Assembly: GCA_024276825.1 (NCBI GenBank)
Contig: JAJRWI010000056.1
Span: 1 to 48,875 of the forward strand
From: an archaeon
GTDB taxonomy: Archaea > Asgardarchaeota > Thorarchaeia > Thorarchaeales > Thorarchaeaceae
Direction: 5' to 3'
Length of the DNA: 48,875 nucleotides
Each line of letters begins with the position of its first letter. Position 1 is the stretch's first letter. The translations under genes were made by a program, and so were the position numbers. Below, piece by piece: positions 33,610 through 42,420 of this stretch. The notes below the pieces were generated by a model that did no database searches, had not been told where the DNA came from, and worked only from the letters and a program-made list of their open reading frames with translations.

Positions 33610-35070
33610 CTATTCTGTAGAGCCACTGGTGTTATTTTCTGGACCTATGACAACTACCTTGTCATCAACAATCTTTGCAATTCCAAGCTCCTCATAGCTC
33701 TCGGCCCATTTTGTGACAACTGCAGGAGACACACCAATAAACCGAGCCAACTCACGAATAGTCATTTCACCAACATCAGCAACTGTGAGAAATGCCTTCG
33801 TTTTCTCTGCGGTGTTCATCAATTTTGTAAAAGTATCAATGGTTCTCTTGGCAGTGGCCAGTTCCTGTTTGATTGCTTCATAGTCGCGTGCCGTACGTTC
33901 GTGAGATGCGGAAACTCTTTCCAGTTCTGATTTTAATCTGGCTGTCTCACGAACAATATCACCTGACTCGTAAGATCGAAGTTTTGCCCGAAGCTCGTCG
34001 ATTTCAGTGAGCCGCTCCTTGTTGCGTTCAAGCTCGGCATTGAGTTGGTGAATTTTTACTGTCAGGTCCTCAATCTTGAGGTCTCTCTGCGCAATTTCAG
34101 CACGAAGCTCACTGCCGACTCTGACTGCTTCTTCGGTTTCGTTCTTTGCAGCGCTAAGTTTTTCCTCAAGAAGTTCCTTTGCTGCCTCTGCGGCCTTGAG
34201 CTGCTGGCGCAGTTCAGCAATCTGTGCAGTATCCGCAGCTGGTGCAGCCTTCATTGTGCTTATCCTAGATTCAAGGGCCTCAACGCGAGCCTTTTCAACT
34301 GCCAATTGGTCTTGAAGTGCACGGATTTGTTCCTCTCTATTGGCTAACTTCTCAAGGGCTATATTCAAATCGCGCTGTAGCTCCTCAACTCGTCGCTCGA
34401 GTGTTTCAAGATGGTCCATGGTTTCTTTAGGGATTGTTTCCTGAGGCTTCTTTATTAGTTCTGTCTGTAGGAATTCAAGTTCTGTGAGTGTGCGTTGGGT
34501 ATAATCGCCCACCGAAGATTTCAGGGTTGAGAGCTCCTGCAGCGAATTCTGAAGAACAGATTTGAGTCCTTCAACAATGTCCTTTACTTTTTCAAGCAGG
34601 GGTTCGGACATGCCAGAAGTCAGAGTCCCCTCGACGATCCCAAACTCTTCCTCGACTATGGGAGCAACATCATTCTCAATAAATGTTAGTTGAAGATTGG
34701 TCTTTGCTTTCCGACGGCTTCGACCGATGATAGTTTCCTTTAGACTGACAAGACTACCCTTGAGGTTTACAAGGAATGTAAGTACTATTGGAACAACATC
34801 ACGTTCAACGCGATCAATCGCCTCATCAATCATCATAAGGTTATGCTCAAGAAGATTCATGCTCTCCTTGAGAGTTTCATAGCTCTTCTCAATCTCCATG
34901 TTTCTTCTTACATCGCGAGCAGATTCTACACGAACAACATCACTCTTAAGCCGGCCTGATTCAATGAGCTCCTCCTTTAGTTCAGGATCAACGCCTAGTT
35001 CATCAAGCATTTTGTCTACGACCTGTGATTCATCATGCGAAGGGGTTTCATCATCAAATTCTTCTGGCAT
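33610..35070 (-). CDS. Long coiled-coil protein with C-terminal winged helix
   Basis: 486 residues from ATG 35070, fixed by GGAGG 7 bases upstream. The order is an acidic N-terminus, a helical region (to about 200), then about 200 residues of continuous coiled coil (LERRVEELQRDLNIALEKL, IAELRQQLKAAEAAKELLEE), and a C-terminal helix-turn-helix of about 50 residues (TIRELARFIGVSPAVVTKW, then LGIAKIVDDKVVVIG) of winged-helix type. It could be a DNA-bound structural or chromosome-organising protein. No ATPase motif is present, so it is not an SMC. It is divergent from the transglutaminase-like gene. Confidence 0.75.
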   Translation of the reverse strand: MPEEFDDETPSHDESQVVDKMLDELGVDPELKEELIESGRLKSDVVRVESARDVRRNMEIEKSYETLKESMNLLEHNLMMIDEAIDRVERDVVPIVLTFLVNLKGSLVSLKETIIGRSRRKAKTNLQLTFIENDVAPIVEEEFGIVEGTLTSGMSEPLLEKVKDIVEGLKSVLQNSLQELSTLKSSVGDYTQRTLTELEFLQTELIKKPQETIPKETMDHLETLERRVEELQRDLNIALEKLANREEQIRALQDQLAVEKARVEALESRISTMKAAPAADTAQIAELRQQLKAAEAAKELLEEKLSAAKNETEEAVRVGSELRAEIAQRDLKIEDLTVKIHQLNAELERNKERLTEIDELRAKLRSYESGDIVRETARLKSELERVSASHERTARDYEAIKQELATAKRTIDTFTKLMNTAEKTKAFLTVADVGEMTIRELARFIGVSPAVVTKWAESYEELGIAKIVDDKVVVIGPENNTSGSTE

Positions 35071-35164
35071 TGAAAATCCTCCAAGGACTATGGATAAATG
35101 ACACCTTGATAACACATATATCTTTTCGAAAGACTGGCGGATTGTAAAAATCAGGTGTTAAATC

Positions 35165-36016
35165 ATGAGACTACTAATTGACATGCAGGCAAACATCATC
35201 AACCAAGGATCCTCCAAGATCTCTGATGGTCTCATGATCTGGCATCTTTTTACAGACATGGCAAATCAGTTTGTCACAAGCTTTGATGTTTTTCCACCCG
35301 CAAGAGTTGTTGAAAAAGCAGAGAATAATATGGTCGCCATGGTAAAGATTCCCGAACTCAACCCGGGAGAGAGTTTTTCGCCAACTGTCATTCTTCGAAT
35401 CGACACAACAACAAGAGACTGGTTGATCGAGAATCAAGACTACACAGATAGGGACATTAAGCAGATTCGTGGCACATATTGTAAGATGTTAAGGTATTGG
35501 GAGATAGAGGACCCTCTGATTCAGGACATCTCACAGAGTATTGCTGAGAGAAGTAAAGACGATGAGAGCTACGCGCATATTGCTTATCAGGTTGTTCGAG
35601 AAATGGTGAAATTGAAGACCCATCTGGATTATAGGCTTGGTGCTTCAGCAGTAGCAAGGGGAAAAGAAGGAGATTGTGATGAACATGCGGACCTCTTTGT
35701 TGCCTTGAACCGTGCTGTAAAGATCCCAGCAAGGAGGGTTGTGGGTCATTACTATAATGGCAGGGATGAGCCTGAGCCACATGCCTGGGCAGAGGTGTTT
35801 CTAGAAAACAAGGGATGGATTCCAGTAGACCCAGCTCTAGGGTCATTTGGCTTGCTCAGCGAGAGATACTTCTCAAGAATACGAGAGGGGTTGGTTTCTG
35901 AGAGACCTACTATTCAGGTAAAATGGAATAGTATGAAGCGCAAGAAAGAACCTGTGCAGATCGAAGAGCAGGTCAGAATGTCCGTCATCAAAAACGGAAA
36001 GAGTTTTGACAAGTGA
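35165..36016 (+). CDS. Transglutaminase-like cysteine protease
   Basis: 283 residues. The papain-like triad of the transglutaminase core is visible: Cys in EGDCDEHADLFVAL (about 170), His in EPHAWAEVFL (about 206) and Asp in IPVDPALGSFG (about 222). The first 130 residues are a beta-rich N-terminal domain without a signal peptide, so the protein is probably cytosolic. Archaeal members are thought to be proteases or deamidases rather than crosslinkers. It is divergent from the coiled-coil gene and converges on the nuclease gene with 8 bases between stops. Confidence 0.85.
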   Translation: MRLLIDMQANIINQGSSKISDGLMIWHLFTDMANQFVTSFDVFPPARVVEKAENNMVAMVKIPELNPGESFSPTVILRIDTTTRDWLIENQDYTDRDIKQIRGTYCKMLRYWEIEDPLIQDISQSIAERSKDDESYAHIAYQVVREMVKLKTHLDYRLGASAVARGKEGDCDEHADLFVALNRAVKIPARRVVGHYYNGRDEPEPHAWAEVFLENKGWIPVDPALGSFGLLSERYFSRIREGLVSERPTIQVKWNSMKRKKEPVQIEEQVRMSVIKNGKSFDK

Positions 36017-36024
36017 TTTCTTTT

Positions 36025-36753
36025 TTAGAGAAGATCTATTAGACCTGATGCTTGAAGCACTACAAACATCTCCGCCCCGAAAATCCAGCATGAATGAGTA
36101 TCAAAGATGCAACACTGTATAGTTGGCAACAGGTCCTTTTCATAACCCGAGTGAAAAGATCCTGCAATATGATGCACCATCATTTCTCCATAGGCAGAAA
36201 CCTGGGGGAGAGATTCCATGAATCGCTTCGGAAGTGATGATAAGGGTCCGGGCTTGTAATCGCAGACCTGTATCCGGTTATCGGAATATCTGATTAAATC
36301 GATGTGTCCTGTGAGATGGAACCTATCGCTCCAGACTGGCACCTCAATGGCAATGGCATCTGGATCATGATAGAGAAAGTCTTGTAGTATCCCATGATTA
36401 GCAGAGTACGATGTGTCATTCCGATTCTTATGGAAATCGCGGATAAACTTGACAAGTGGGTTTTGAGGATCACTCTTGATCCTTCCTGTTTTAAAGAACT
36501 TCTTGCGCAGCGATACCAATTTCATTGGAGACATCTTGGTAAGTTTCAGTGATGATGCTCTTGCATAGAATGGACTGTTGAATGGGGTTTCTGGAATCTT
36601 ACTTGAAAGAATCATGGAGAGCAGAGCCCAGAGTGATGCAAGGTCGCCCTCATCCTTTCCAAGTCTTCTATGTGTTGTGACATTCCATTGAAATTGATAA
36701 GCAAGTCTTCCATGTTGGATTGTCCGTCTTACTATCTCAGGGCTCCCATTCAT
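36025..36753 (-). CDS. PD-(D/E)XK (RecB-like) nuclease
   Basis: 242 residues. The nuclease core lies at about 115-190: E137 in IAIEVPVWSD, D152 in LTGHIDLIRY, then VCDYKPGP (D165-Y-K167), and the QVSAYGEMM helix (Q184, Y188). The order E, GxxD, D-x-K, Qx3Y is that of RecB/Cas4-type PDDEXK_1 enzymes. No Fe-S cysteine cluster, helicase domain or cas gene is nearby, so it is a stand-alone nuclease rather than a Cas4. The N-terminal 110 residues are basic and helical. Confidence 0.75.
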   Translation of the reverse strand: MNGSPEIVRRTIQHGRLAYQFQWNVTTHRRLGKDEGDLASLWALLSMILSSKIPETPFNSPFYARASSLKLTKMSPMKLVSLRKKFFKTGRIKSDPQNPLVKFIRDFHKNRNDTSYSANHGILQDFLYHDPDAIAIEVPVWSDRFHLTGHIDLIRYSDNRIQVCDYKPGPLSSLPKRFMESLPQVSAYGEMMVHHIAGSFHSGYEKDLLPTIQCCIFDTHSCWIFGAEMFVVLQASGLIDLL

Positions 36754-36824
36754 TCTAAATCAAGATGTGGAGTAGACTTAATCTTTTTAATGCACCGACC
36801 TTCTCTTAGGCATGTGGGACAACA

Positions 36825-37124
36825 ATGACATATGCATTCTGTGTGTTTTATCGGTTCAGACTTCTCTCACCCGAAGAGAGTGAAAAAGCCAGAGAGTTCT
36901 GGAAGGTGTTTTCAAAAGAGGATTGGCCCCAGGAGTTGAAGATTATTGGTGACTACAGTTTTGCATGGGGCACTGAATGGAATGGATTCTTACTTATTGA
37001 GTCAGAAAATGCTGAGATGTTCTTCCAGTTCTGGCCAAGGTTCAGAGAGAAGACAAGATGGTATATTGAAAACACAAGAACAGTAATTGGAAAGAAACGT
37101 AGTACAGATGAATTGCCAATCTGA
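36825..37124 (+). CDS. DUF3303-like small alpha/beta protein
   Basis: 99 residues forming a likely ferredoxin-like (Dabb/DUF3303-type) fold: YAFCVFYRFR strand, EESEKAREFW helix, LKIIGDYSFAWGTEWNGFLLIES strands, AEMFFQFWPRFREK helix and a final strand. Such proteins form dimers and their role is mostly unknown. It is clearly separate from its neighbours; a divergent promoter with the nuclease gene lies in the 71-base gap. Confidence 0.6.
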   Translation: MTYAFCVFYRFRLLSPEESEKAREFWKVFSKEDWPQELKIIGDYSFAWGTEWNGFLLIESENAEMFFQFWPRFREKTRWYIENTRTVIGKKRSTDELPI

Positions 37125-37176
37125 TCAGAAAAAGGCATGGCAGGAGAGGTCATTGGACCCCTCTGCACATTTTCGT

Positions 37177-37941
37177 CTAGATTTCCAGGGCAGTGTCTTC
37201 CATGAGGTTGACAATCCACTCTACATCCTTCTCAGGAATGCCTTCGCCAGTCTTGTAGACGACTATGCTTCCTGCGAGTGCATTGATTATTGTTGTAAGA
37301 TGAGCCCCACTAGGATAGCTGAACGTGCCTCTGAACCTGACAATCTCGCCATTATATTTTCTTGTGTACAAGGACATCTCAGAAATAGTCTTTATTCCAG
37401 GACCATGAAACTCAACACCACTAAGGGGCGAAGAATCTACTTTTAGGCCCGATACGAAAACAGATGATATGTCCATAGCCTTGTCATAGATTACTTTTGT
37501 GCCGCCATTGAGATTCAAGGGGGACATCTTGGCACCTGTCAAGTCTTCGAGAACCCGTTTGAATCGCCTAGCCATTCTCTCTGAGCCTCTGATTTCAACA
37601 GTGCCCTTGTCAAACTTGACAAACACATGTGCCCTATCAACGGTCATGTAATTGGAAGAGACAAGTTCACCCTCAGAATTCAAGCTTAGAACTGGAACGC
37701 TGTAGTTTGAAACAAATTCGGCACTCACAACTTTTCCAGAGGTCTTAACCTTAAAGAATCCGGATGTGATTTTCTTCTTGCTGGGCTTGAATGGCTGGTT
37801 CTTAAACTGGTTCGCGAGTTGACTCGGTGACAGATTCATGTCTTCAAGCCGGAATAGCTTGATTGACAGGCCTAAACCTCGAGGCTTGATCAGCTTCGAT
37901 CTTGTTCGTTTGGTGGTCTTCTTTTTCGTGCTCAACGTCAC
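37177..37941 (-). CDS. Unknown protein with basic N-terminal tail
   Basis: 254 residues. The first 25 are strongly basic (STKKKTTKRTRSKLIKPRG), suggesting nucleic-acid or ribosome contact. The rest is beta-rich with helices such as RMARRFKRVLEDLTG and GAHLTTIINALAGS. The start is GTG at 37941 with only a weak ribosome site, so the N-terminus is uncertain. No family recognised. Its 3' end faces the DUF3303-like gene 52 bases away. The 233 bases upstream, to 38174, hold no gene. Confidence 0.6.
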   Translation of the reverse strand: MTLSTKKKTTKRTRSKLIKPRGLGLSIKLFRLEDMNLSPSQLANQFKNQPFKPSKKKITSGFFKVKTSGKVVSAEFVSNYSVPVLSLNSEGELVSSNYMTVDRAHVFVKFDKGTVEIRGSERMARRFKRVLEDLTGAKMSPLNLNGGTKVIYDKAMDISSVFVSGLKVDSSPLSGVEFHGPGIKTISEMSLYTRKYNGEIVRFRGTFSYPSGAHLTTIINALAGSIVVYKTGEGIPEKDVEWIVNLMEDTALEI

Positions 37942-38174
37942 TTCAACTCGTATTCGTTTGATTGGTACAACTATACCTTAACTTCCTGTGGAAATTGGAT
38001 TTTACATTAATAAGCTATACATCAAATCTAGGACATATTTGGATTATAACTGGGATAATATCCAGAAACATATGAGTGTATGAAAACTCTGAAAGTGTTT
38101 AATTATTGCACTTTTTTGAGACACCCCAATGGCGCCAAATTGTAATATGCCATCAATACCGAGAGATAGTCCAG

Positions 38175-38636
38175 TCATACTCGATTATTAAGAATCAGCT
38201 TGATGATTCTCTTGTGCATTGTTGCTGGATCTGAAACAAACGGTTTGAATTCAGAACTACGGGCAGTCTTAATGCAATCAAGAAGTTTGTCTATGTCACT
38301 ACACCATACAAGATGTCCTCTGCGGGCCATTTCACCAATTAATTGAGATTGGTGGCCTTCCATGAGAGTGGTGTTTTCAATCACAACTAGTCTAAGACCT
38401 CGCTTCACACATTCAATTGTTGTTCCTGCACCACCCGTACTTATGATCAATTCCGCTTTATCGTAAGCTTTCATCAGAGAGCGGATAAATCTGAAATATT
38501 TGAAGTGTGATGGAATGTATGAACCCCGACCTATCTGTGCAACCACCTTTTCTTTGATAAGACCATCACCAACAAGTTGATCCATTTTTTCAATCAACGG
38601 ATCAAAATGTGCAGTCCCGACAGTCACGAATATCAT
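38175..38636 (-). CDS. Alg13-like glycosyltransferase subunit (catalytic, GT28 C-terminal fold)
   Basis: About 153 residues from ATG 38636, which overlaps the upstream stop as ATGA and has GGAGGT 8 bases before it. MIFVTVGTAHFDPLIEKMD is the classic Alg13/EpsE start, and LIISTGGAGTTIECVKRGLR the GT-B nucleotide-sugar site (GGAGT, then Glu). With Alg14 it forms a two-part UDP-sugar:lipid glycosyltransferase; in eukaryotes the pair adds the second GlcNAc to dolichol-PP-GlcNAc. Here the acceptor is probably an archaeal polyprenyl lipid or exopolysaccharide intermediate. Confidence 0.85.
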   Translation of the reverse strand: MIFVTVGTAHFDPLIEKMDQLVGDGLIKEKVVAQIGRGSYIPSHFKYFRFIRSLMKAYDKAELIISTGGAGTTIECVKRGLRLVVIENTTLMEGHQSQLIGEMARRGHLVWCSDIDKLLDCIKTARSSEFKPFVSDPATMHKRIIKLILNNRV

Positions 38637-39115
38637 AGTAGCTGACCTCCATAAATTGCTCCTGGGATTTTCTGTGCAAGCCCAGGCCATTGAACGAAGA
38701 ATAGGTCTGTCTTTCCAAGAAGGATGCGGCCTGTTATTGAGAGTGTTTCGACTCTTGACATGCTCTCTATGAAAACTGTCCTTATTCCTAGAAATCTGGC
38801 AGAATAGAATATAGGCACTGTCAGACCTGTGCCACAGCTAATCACCACTGTGGGTCTAAACATCACGAAGTAGAAGAATGAGAGAACCAATGTGAACAAT
38901 GTGCGGATGACTGCCATGATCTTGGAGTCTTGGGGCAAGAGCCGTGGTGCAAGAACGGGCAATGCACGGCCAGGGATTCGTATCTTTTTAGGAGTGAGCG
39001 GGTCAAGAAGACCAATCAAGTACAGATATTGAAATTGTGTGCCCAAAAGATCAACCAATGCGAATGTCTGGGTGGTATGGCCTCCCCGACCAAGGACAAC
39101 TGCAACTTTCTTCAT
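38633..39115 (-). CDS. Alg14-like membrane anchor subunit of a UDP-sugar transferase
   Basis: About 160 residues. The N-terminal half carries VAVVLGRGGHTTQTFALVDLL, the Alg14 glycine-rich loop (GxGGHTTE-like). A membrane segment at about 70-95 (IRTLFTLVLSFFYFVMF) is followed by VISCGTGLTVPIFYSARFLG, then FIESMSRVETLSITGRIL and the typical C-terminal GAIYGG. Alg14 recruits soluble Alg13 to the membrane. Gene order Alg14-Alg13 with a 4-base overlap supports a heterodimer. ATG 39115 is preferred over GTG 39127. Confidence 0.85.
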   Translation of the reverse strand: MKKVAVVLGRGGHTTQTFALVDLLGTQFQYLYLIGLLDPLTPKKIRIPGRALPVLAPRLLPQDSKIMAVIRTLFTLVLSFFYFVMFRPTVVISCGTGLTVPIFYSARFLGIRTVFIESMSRVETLSITGRILLGKTDLFFVQWPGLAQKIPGAIYGGQLL

Positions 39116-39289
39116 TAGATTGACCACACTTTGGTGACCCTGAATTAGTTATAGTATTTGTGAGTATTGCTGGCTGATTGTATTGCTTGTAGTTTGAAGT
39201 TCCAGTATATTTTAATTGCCAGAAACTTTGCAAGATTACGAGTTGCTTGAGAACTATGAGCAAATCTAGCATATGTGGAGCGAGTCATA

Positions 39290-40714
39290 ATGACCATTGT
39301 GAAAGCAGCCAAGACCCACCCGCTATATGATAAACTGGTTGAAATAGTAAGTGAAGAGCGGATAAATGATAATCCAATCATTATTTCTTCATATAGTCAT
39401 GATGCCTGTCATCTGGAAGCTGAAAGGCCAAGCATTGTAATAATGCCAGAAACCGTTGAAGAAATTCAGAAGATAGTAAAGATCTGTAATGATACAAGAA
39501 CAGCAGTAATCCCTGCTGGCGGACGAAATGGCATCTGCGGCGCCTGCCTACCAAGAGTCAAGGGGGCAGTCATGTTGGACATGGTCAAGATGGATAAAAT
39601 CGTCACTCTTGATGAGGATGCTATGACTGTCACCGTTGAGGCAGGGCTACGGTGGGCCGAGTTGATACATCGCCTTGATGAAAAAGGATACAAGCTTGGG
39701 TTTAGAGGCCCCTATGGTGGCAATGTGGGCACTGTTGGAGGTTCGGTCAGTATCAATAGTATTGGGTACGCTGCTTCGAAGTTCGGTCCCTCAACCGAAG
39801 GTGTGGTCTCATTAGAAGTCGTACTGCCTGATGGAAGTGTTATCACAACTGGAAGTGGATGGAATCGTGATGCTCAGCTATTTGCAAGGTTCACTTCATT
39901 TAACGATATCACTGGTGTGTTCTTAGGAGACCATGGTACTCTTGGTGTCAAGACTAAGGTCACGCTAAAGATCTATCCAAAGGCGGAATTCATAACATAT
40001 GGTGATTTTGGTTTCAGAACTTTGGAAGATGCAGTAAGGGCATTTCATGAGGTACAGAAAAGAGGGCTGACCGAGGAGCTCAATCTTCTAACAGACAGGC
40101 AGTCAACTGACACATTCTTCCCAGGCTTTCTTGATAACCATCCCGAGATCAATGCCATGTTTGCATCAATTGTCCAAGAAACCGACCAGCAGCTTGCAGA
40201 CAGAAAGATGGAGATAATAAGAGAAACTGCCCTAGAGCATGGTGGGAAAGACCTTGGAAACTTTGCATCTCAAATGCATTGGTCTGAACTATTCAATCTC
40301 GTTCAACCACTCTACAATAATGGTTTCTGGTTGAACACATGCCATCTGCGACCCATACTAAGAGTCCCAGAACTGATGAAAAAGATGTGGGAAATCTTTG
40401 AAAAATACAAATTATTGAATAATGGAATAAAGTGGATTGCAAGTTGTCTTGGTGCTGAGAGAACATATGCAACAGGTTGGGTCACAATCTTCGCTCCTAC
40501 AAAAGACAAGATGGATCTTGCTTTGACAGCATGGAATGAAATGCTTGATGCAGTCATCGCTACAGGTGGTTGCCCCTATTGGAATGGGCTCCTATGGGAA
40601 GATCACACTCTACGTCAAGTAGACCCCGCATTTCTCAATGTCGTTCATACGTTGAAGAGAGCAATCGACCCTAATGGAATCATGTGTCCGCATGTTTTCG
40701 AGGGAGTGAAGTAA
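39290..40714 (+). CDS. FAD-linked oxidase, GlcD/LldD (VAO-fold) type
   Basis: 474 residues from ATG 39290 (GGAG 9 bases upstream; GTG 39275 possible). The PCMH/VAO FAD-binding domain shows IVIMPETVEEIQKIVKIC, AVIPAGGRNGICGACLPR, the GGNVGTVGGSVSINSIGYAAS segment and VVLPDGSVITTGS. The C-terminal FAD-oxidase cap ends with HTLKRAIDPNGIMCPHVFEG (conserved KxxxDPxxIxxPGxFxx). It oxidises a 2-hydroxy acid such as glycolate or lactate and passes electrons to the iron-sulfur protein encoded one base later. The substrate is not determined. Confidence 0.9.
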   Translation: MTIVKAAKTHPLYDKLVEIVSEERINDNPIIISSYSHDACHLEAERPSIVIMPETVEEIQKIVKICNDTRTAVIPAGGRNGICGACLPRVKGAVMLDMVKMDKIVTLDEDAMTVTVEAGLRWAELIHRLDEKGYKLGFRGPYGGNVGTVGGSVSINSIGYAASKFGPSTEGVVSLEVVLPDGSVITTGSGWNRDAQLFARFTSFNDITGVFLGDHGTLGVKTKVTLKIYPKAEFITYGDFGFRTLEDAVRAFHEVQKRGLTEELNLLTDRQSTDTFFPGFLDNHPEINAMFASIVQETDQQLADRKMEIIRETALEHGGKDLGNFASQMHWSELFNLVQPLYNNGFWLNTCHLRPILRVPELMKKMWEIFEKYKLLNNGIKWIASCLGAERTYATGWVTIFAPTKDKMDLALTAWNEMLDAVIATGGCPYWNGLLWEDHTLRQVDPAFLNVVHTLKRAIDPNGIMCPHVFEGVK

Positions 40715-40715
40715 A

Positions 40716-42296
40716 ATGAATGATACAAGGTTTTCAAATGTGATGGAGTATGAAAAAGACCTCTGGTTATGCGCCCGATGTGGTGACTGTTCACTTGCAG
40801 ACAAGATTGTTGCTTCAAATAGAGAGATCTTTCACCCCTGTGCTGTAAAGAATGTTCTAGGTTTCGAGGCCTATACAGCAAGAGGAAGGATAATGGTGAT
40901 AAATGACCTTCTTGCAGGCAAGCTCGAACTGGATGATGACTTGGTCAATTGGGCTTTTACATGCACTACTTGCAAGAACTGCCAAGAAACCTGCACAGCT
41001 ACCGCTGATGGGATCAGAATGGCAGAGATAACAGAGGCTTTGCGCAGAGACCTTGTTGATAAGGGACTAGACATGCCAAAACATCGGATTATTGAAGAAT
41101 ATATTGAGAAAGAGGGCAATCCTTACAAAGAACCACGCGAAAAGAGGCTTGAGCTATTCGGAGAACGCCAGTGGCCAGAGCGGGCAGAAGTCGTATATTT
41201 CGTGGGTTGCACAAGTGCTTATCGAGAGAGAGAAATAGCAATAGACACAGTTGCCCTTCTTGATAAGGCTGGTGTCGATTTTACCATTTTGCCCGATGAA
41301 GAGTGTTGTGGTTCAGTCATGCATAGGCTTGGGCGAGAGGGGCCATTCAATAAATCAGCACAGAAAAACATCAAGGCCATTGAGAAGACAAAAGCAAAAT
41401 ACCTGATCACTGCATGTGCTGGTTGCTACAGAACATGGAAGATTGATATTCCTGAGAATGGTCATAAGTTCAAATTCGAAGTATTGCATATCACCGAATT
41501 TCTGGACAAGTTGATATCTGAAAAGAGAATTGCTTTTGAAGCCCCAAATGGGATAAGGGTCACCTATCATGATCCATGTCATCTCGGTCGTCATTCAGAG
41601 GTCTATGAGGCACCTCGTAGAGTGATTCAGTCAGTGAAAAATGTTGAACTTGTTGAAATGATGACTAACAAGAGATATGCTCATTGTTGTGGAGCGGGTG
41701 GTGGAGTCAAGAGTAGTCATGGAGAACTTGCTGACAAAATCGCCGCTAGAAGAATAAATGAGGCAGAAGACACTCAAGCTGAATTGCTCATCACTGCTTG
41801 TCCATTCTGTCTACGTGGACTTCACGATGGAGCTGACTATATCAAGAGCAGCCTGAGGATAATCGATATACCACAGTTTCTCTTGCCATACGTTATAAAA
41901 GGAGTAATTGAGGTTTCAGAAGAAGAGAACCCTCTGAAACAAGAGTTCATGGACTATCTGCGTGCTCATCCTAAGATTTTCGATGGACTAAAGCCTGATG
42001 CTGTGATCGATTATATAATTGAGGATGACAGGTTTCATGTTCGAATCGTAAAGAAGGGCCAGATTGAGGTCAATCCGATTAGAGCTGAAAACCCTGATGT
42101 CGAACTGACATTTTCAGAAGGTGCAGTCCGTGAGTTGATACAGATACCTTCAGAGGACGAGTATGCCGCACGCTTTGGTCAGTTCTTCAAAGAGCCTACT
42201 GATGAGAAATGGATAAAATTCAATCTACGAAGAAACATCGTCAAGCTCTTGATGAAGGGATATAGAAAGTTCGCACAGAAAGCAGGACTGATATGA
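40716..42296 (+). CDS. Iron-sulfur protein with two CCG domains and C-terminal SCP2-like extension (GlcF/HdrD-like)
   Basis: 526 residues. Two [4Fe-4S] binding sets lie at the N-terminus: C19, C22, C25, C42 and C83, C86, C89, C93. Two CCG domains follow: VGCTSAYR...EECCGSVMH...ACAGCYRTW and YHDPCHLGRH...HCCGAGGG...ACPFCLRG, the fold that holds a non-cubane or cubane cluster in HdrB/HdrD. About residues 410-526 resemble a degraded SCP2-type lipid-binding domain (VKKGQIEVNPIRAENPDVEL, then FSEGAVREL). It starts one base after the flavoprotein stop, so the two form an electron-transfer pair. The electron acceptor is not in the window. Confidence 0.88.
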   Translation: MNDTRFSNVMEYEKDLWLCARCGDCSLADKIVASNREIFHPCAVKNVLGFEAYTARGRIMVINDLLAGKLELDDDLVNWAFTCTTCKNCQETCTATADGIRMAEITEALRRDLVDKGLDMPKHRIIEEYIEKEGNPYKEPREKRLELFGERQWPERAEVVYFVGCTSAYREREIAIDTVALLDKAGVDFTILPDEECCGSVMHRLGREGPFNKSAQKNIKAIEKTKAKYLITACAGCYRTWKIDIPENGHKFKFEVLHITEFLDKLISEKRIAFEAPNGIRVTYHDPCHLGRHSEVYEAPRRVIQSVKNVELVEMMTNKRYAHCCGAGGGVKSSHGELADKIAARRINEAEDTQAELLITACPFCLRGLHDGADYIKSSLRIIDIPQFLLPYVIKGVIEVSEEENPLKQEFMDYLRAHPKIFDGLKPDAVIDYIIEDDRFHVRIVKKGQIEVNPIRAENPDVELTFSEGAVRELIQIPSEDEYAARFGQFFKEPTDEKWIKFNLRRNIVKLLMKGYRKFAQKAGLI

Positions 42297-42420
42297 TCTA
42301 ATGATAATCAGTCCAAAGATTGAACAGGAGTAATTGCTAGACTAATGGCAGCAGCTTCAGGTTGTCAGTTTATGAAGTGGCTGTAGTTCGGTACTAGAGC
42401 GAAAACACACCCTCATTGAT

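Noticed and set aside
36025..36753. Cas4 identity for the PD-(D/E)XK nuclease
   Set aside because: No Fe-S cysteine cluster around the core and no cas gene nearby.
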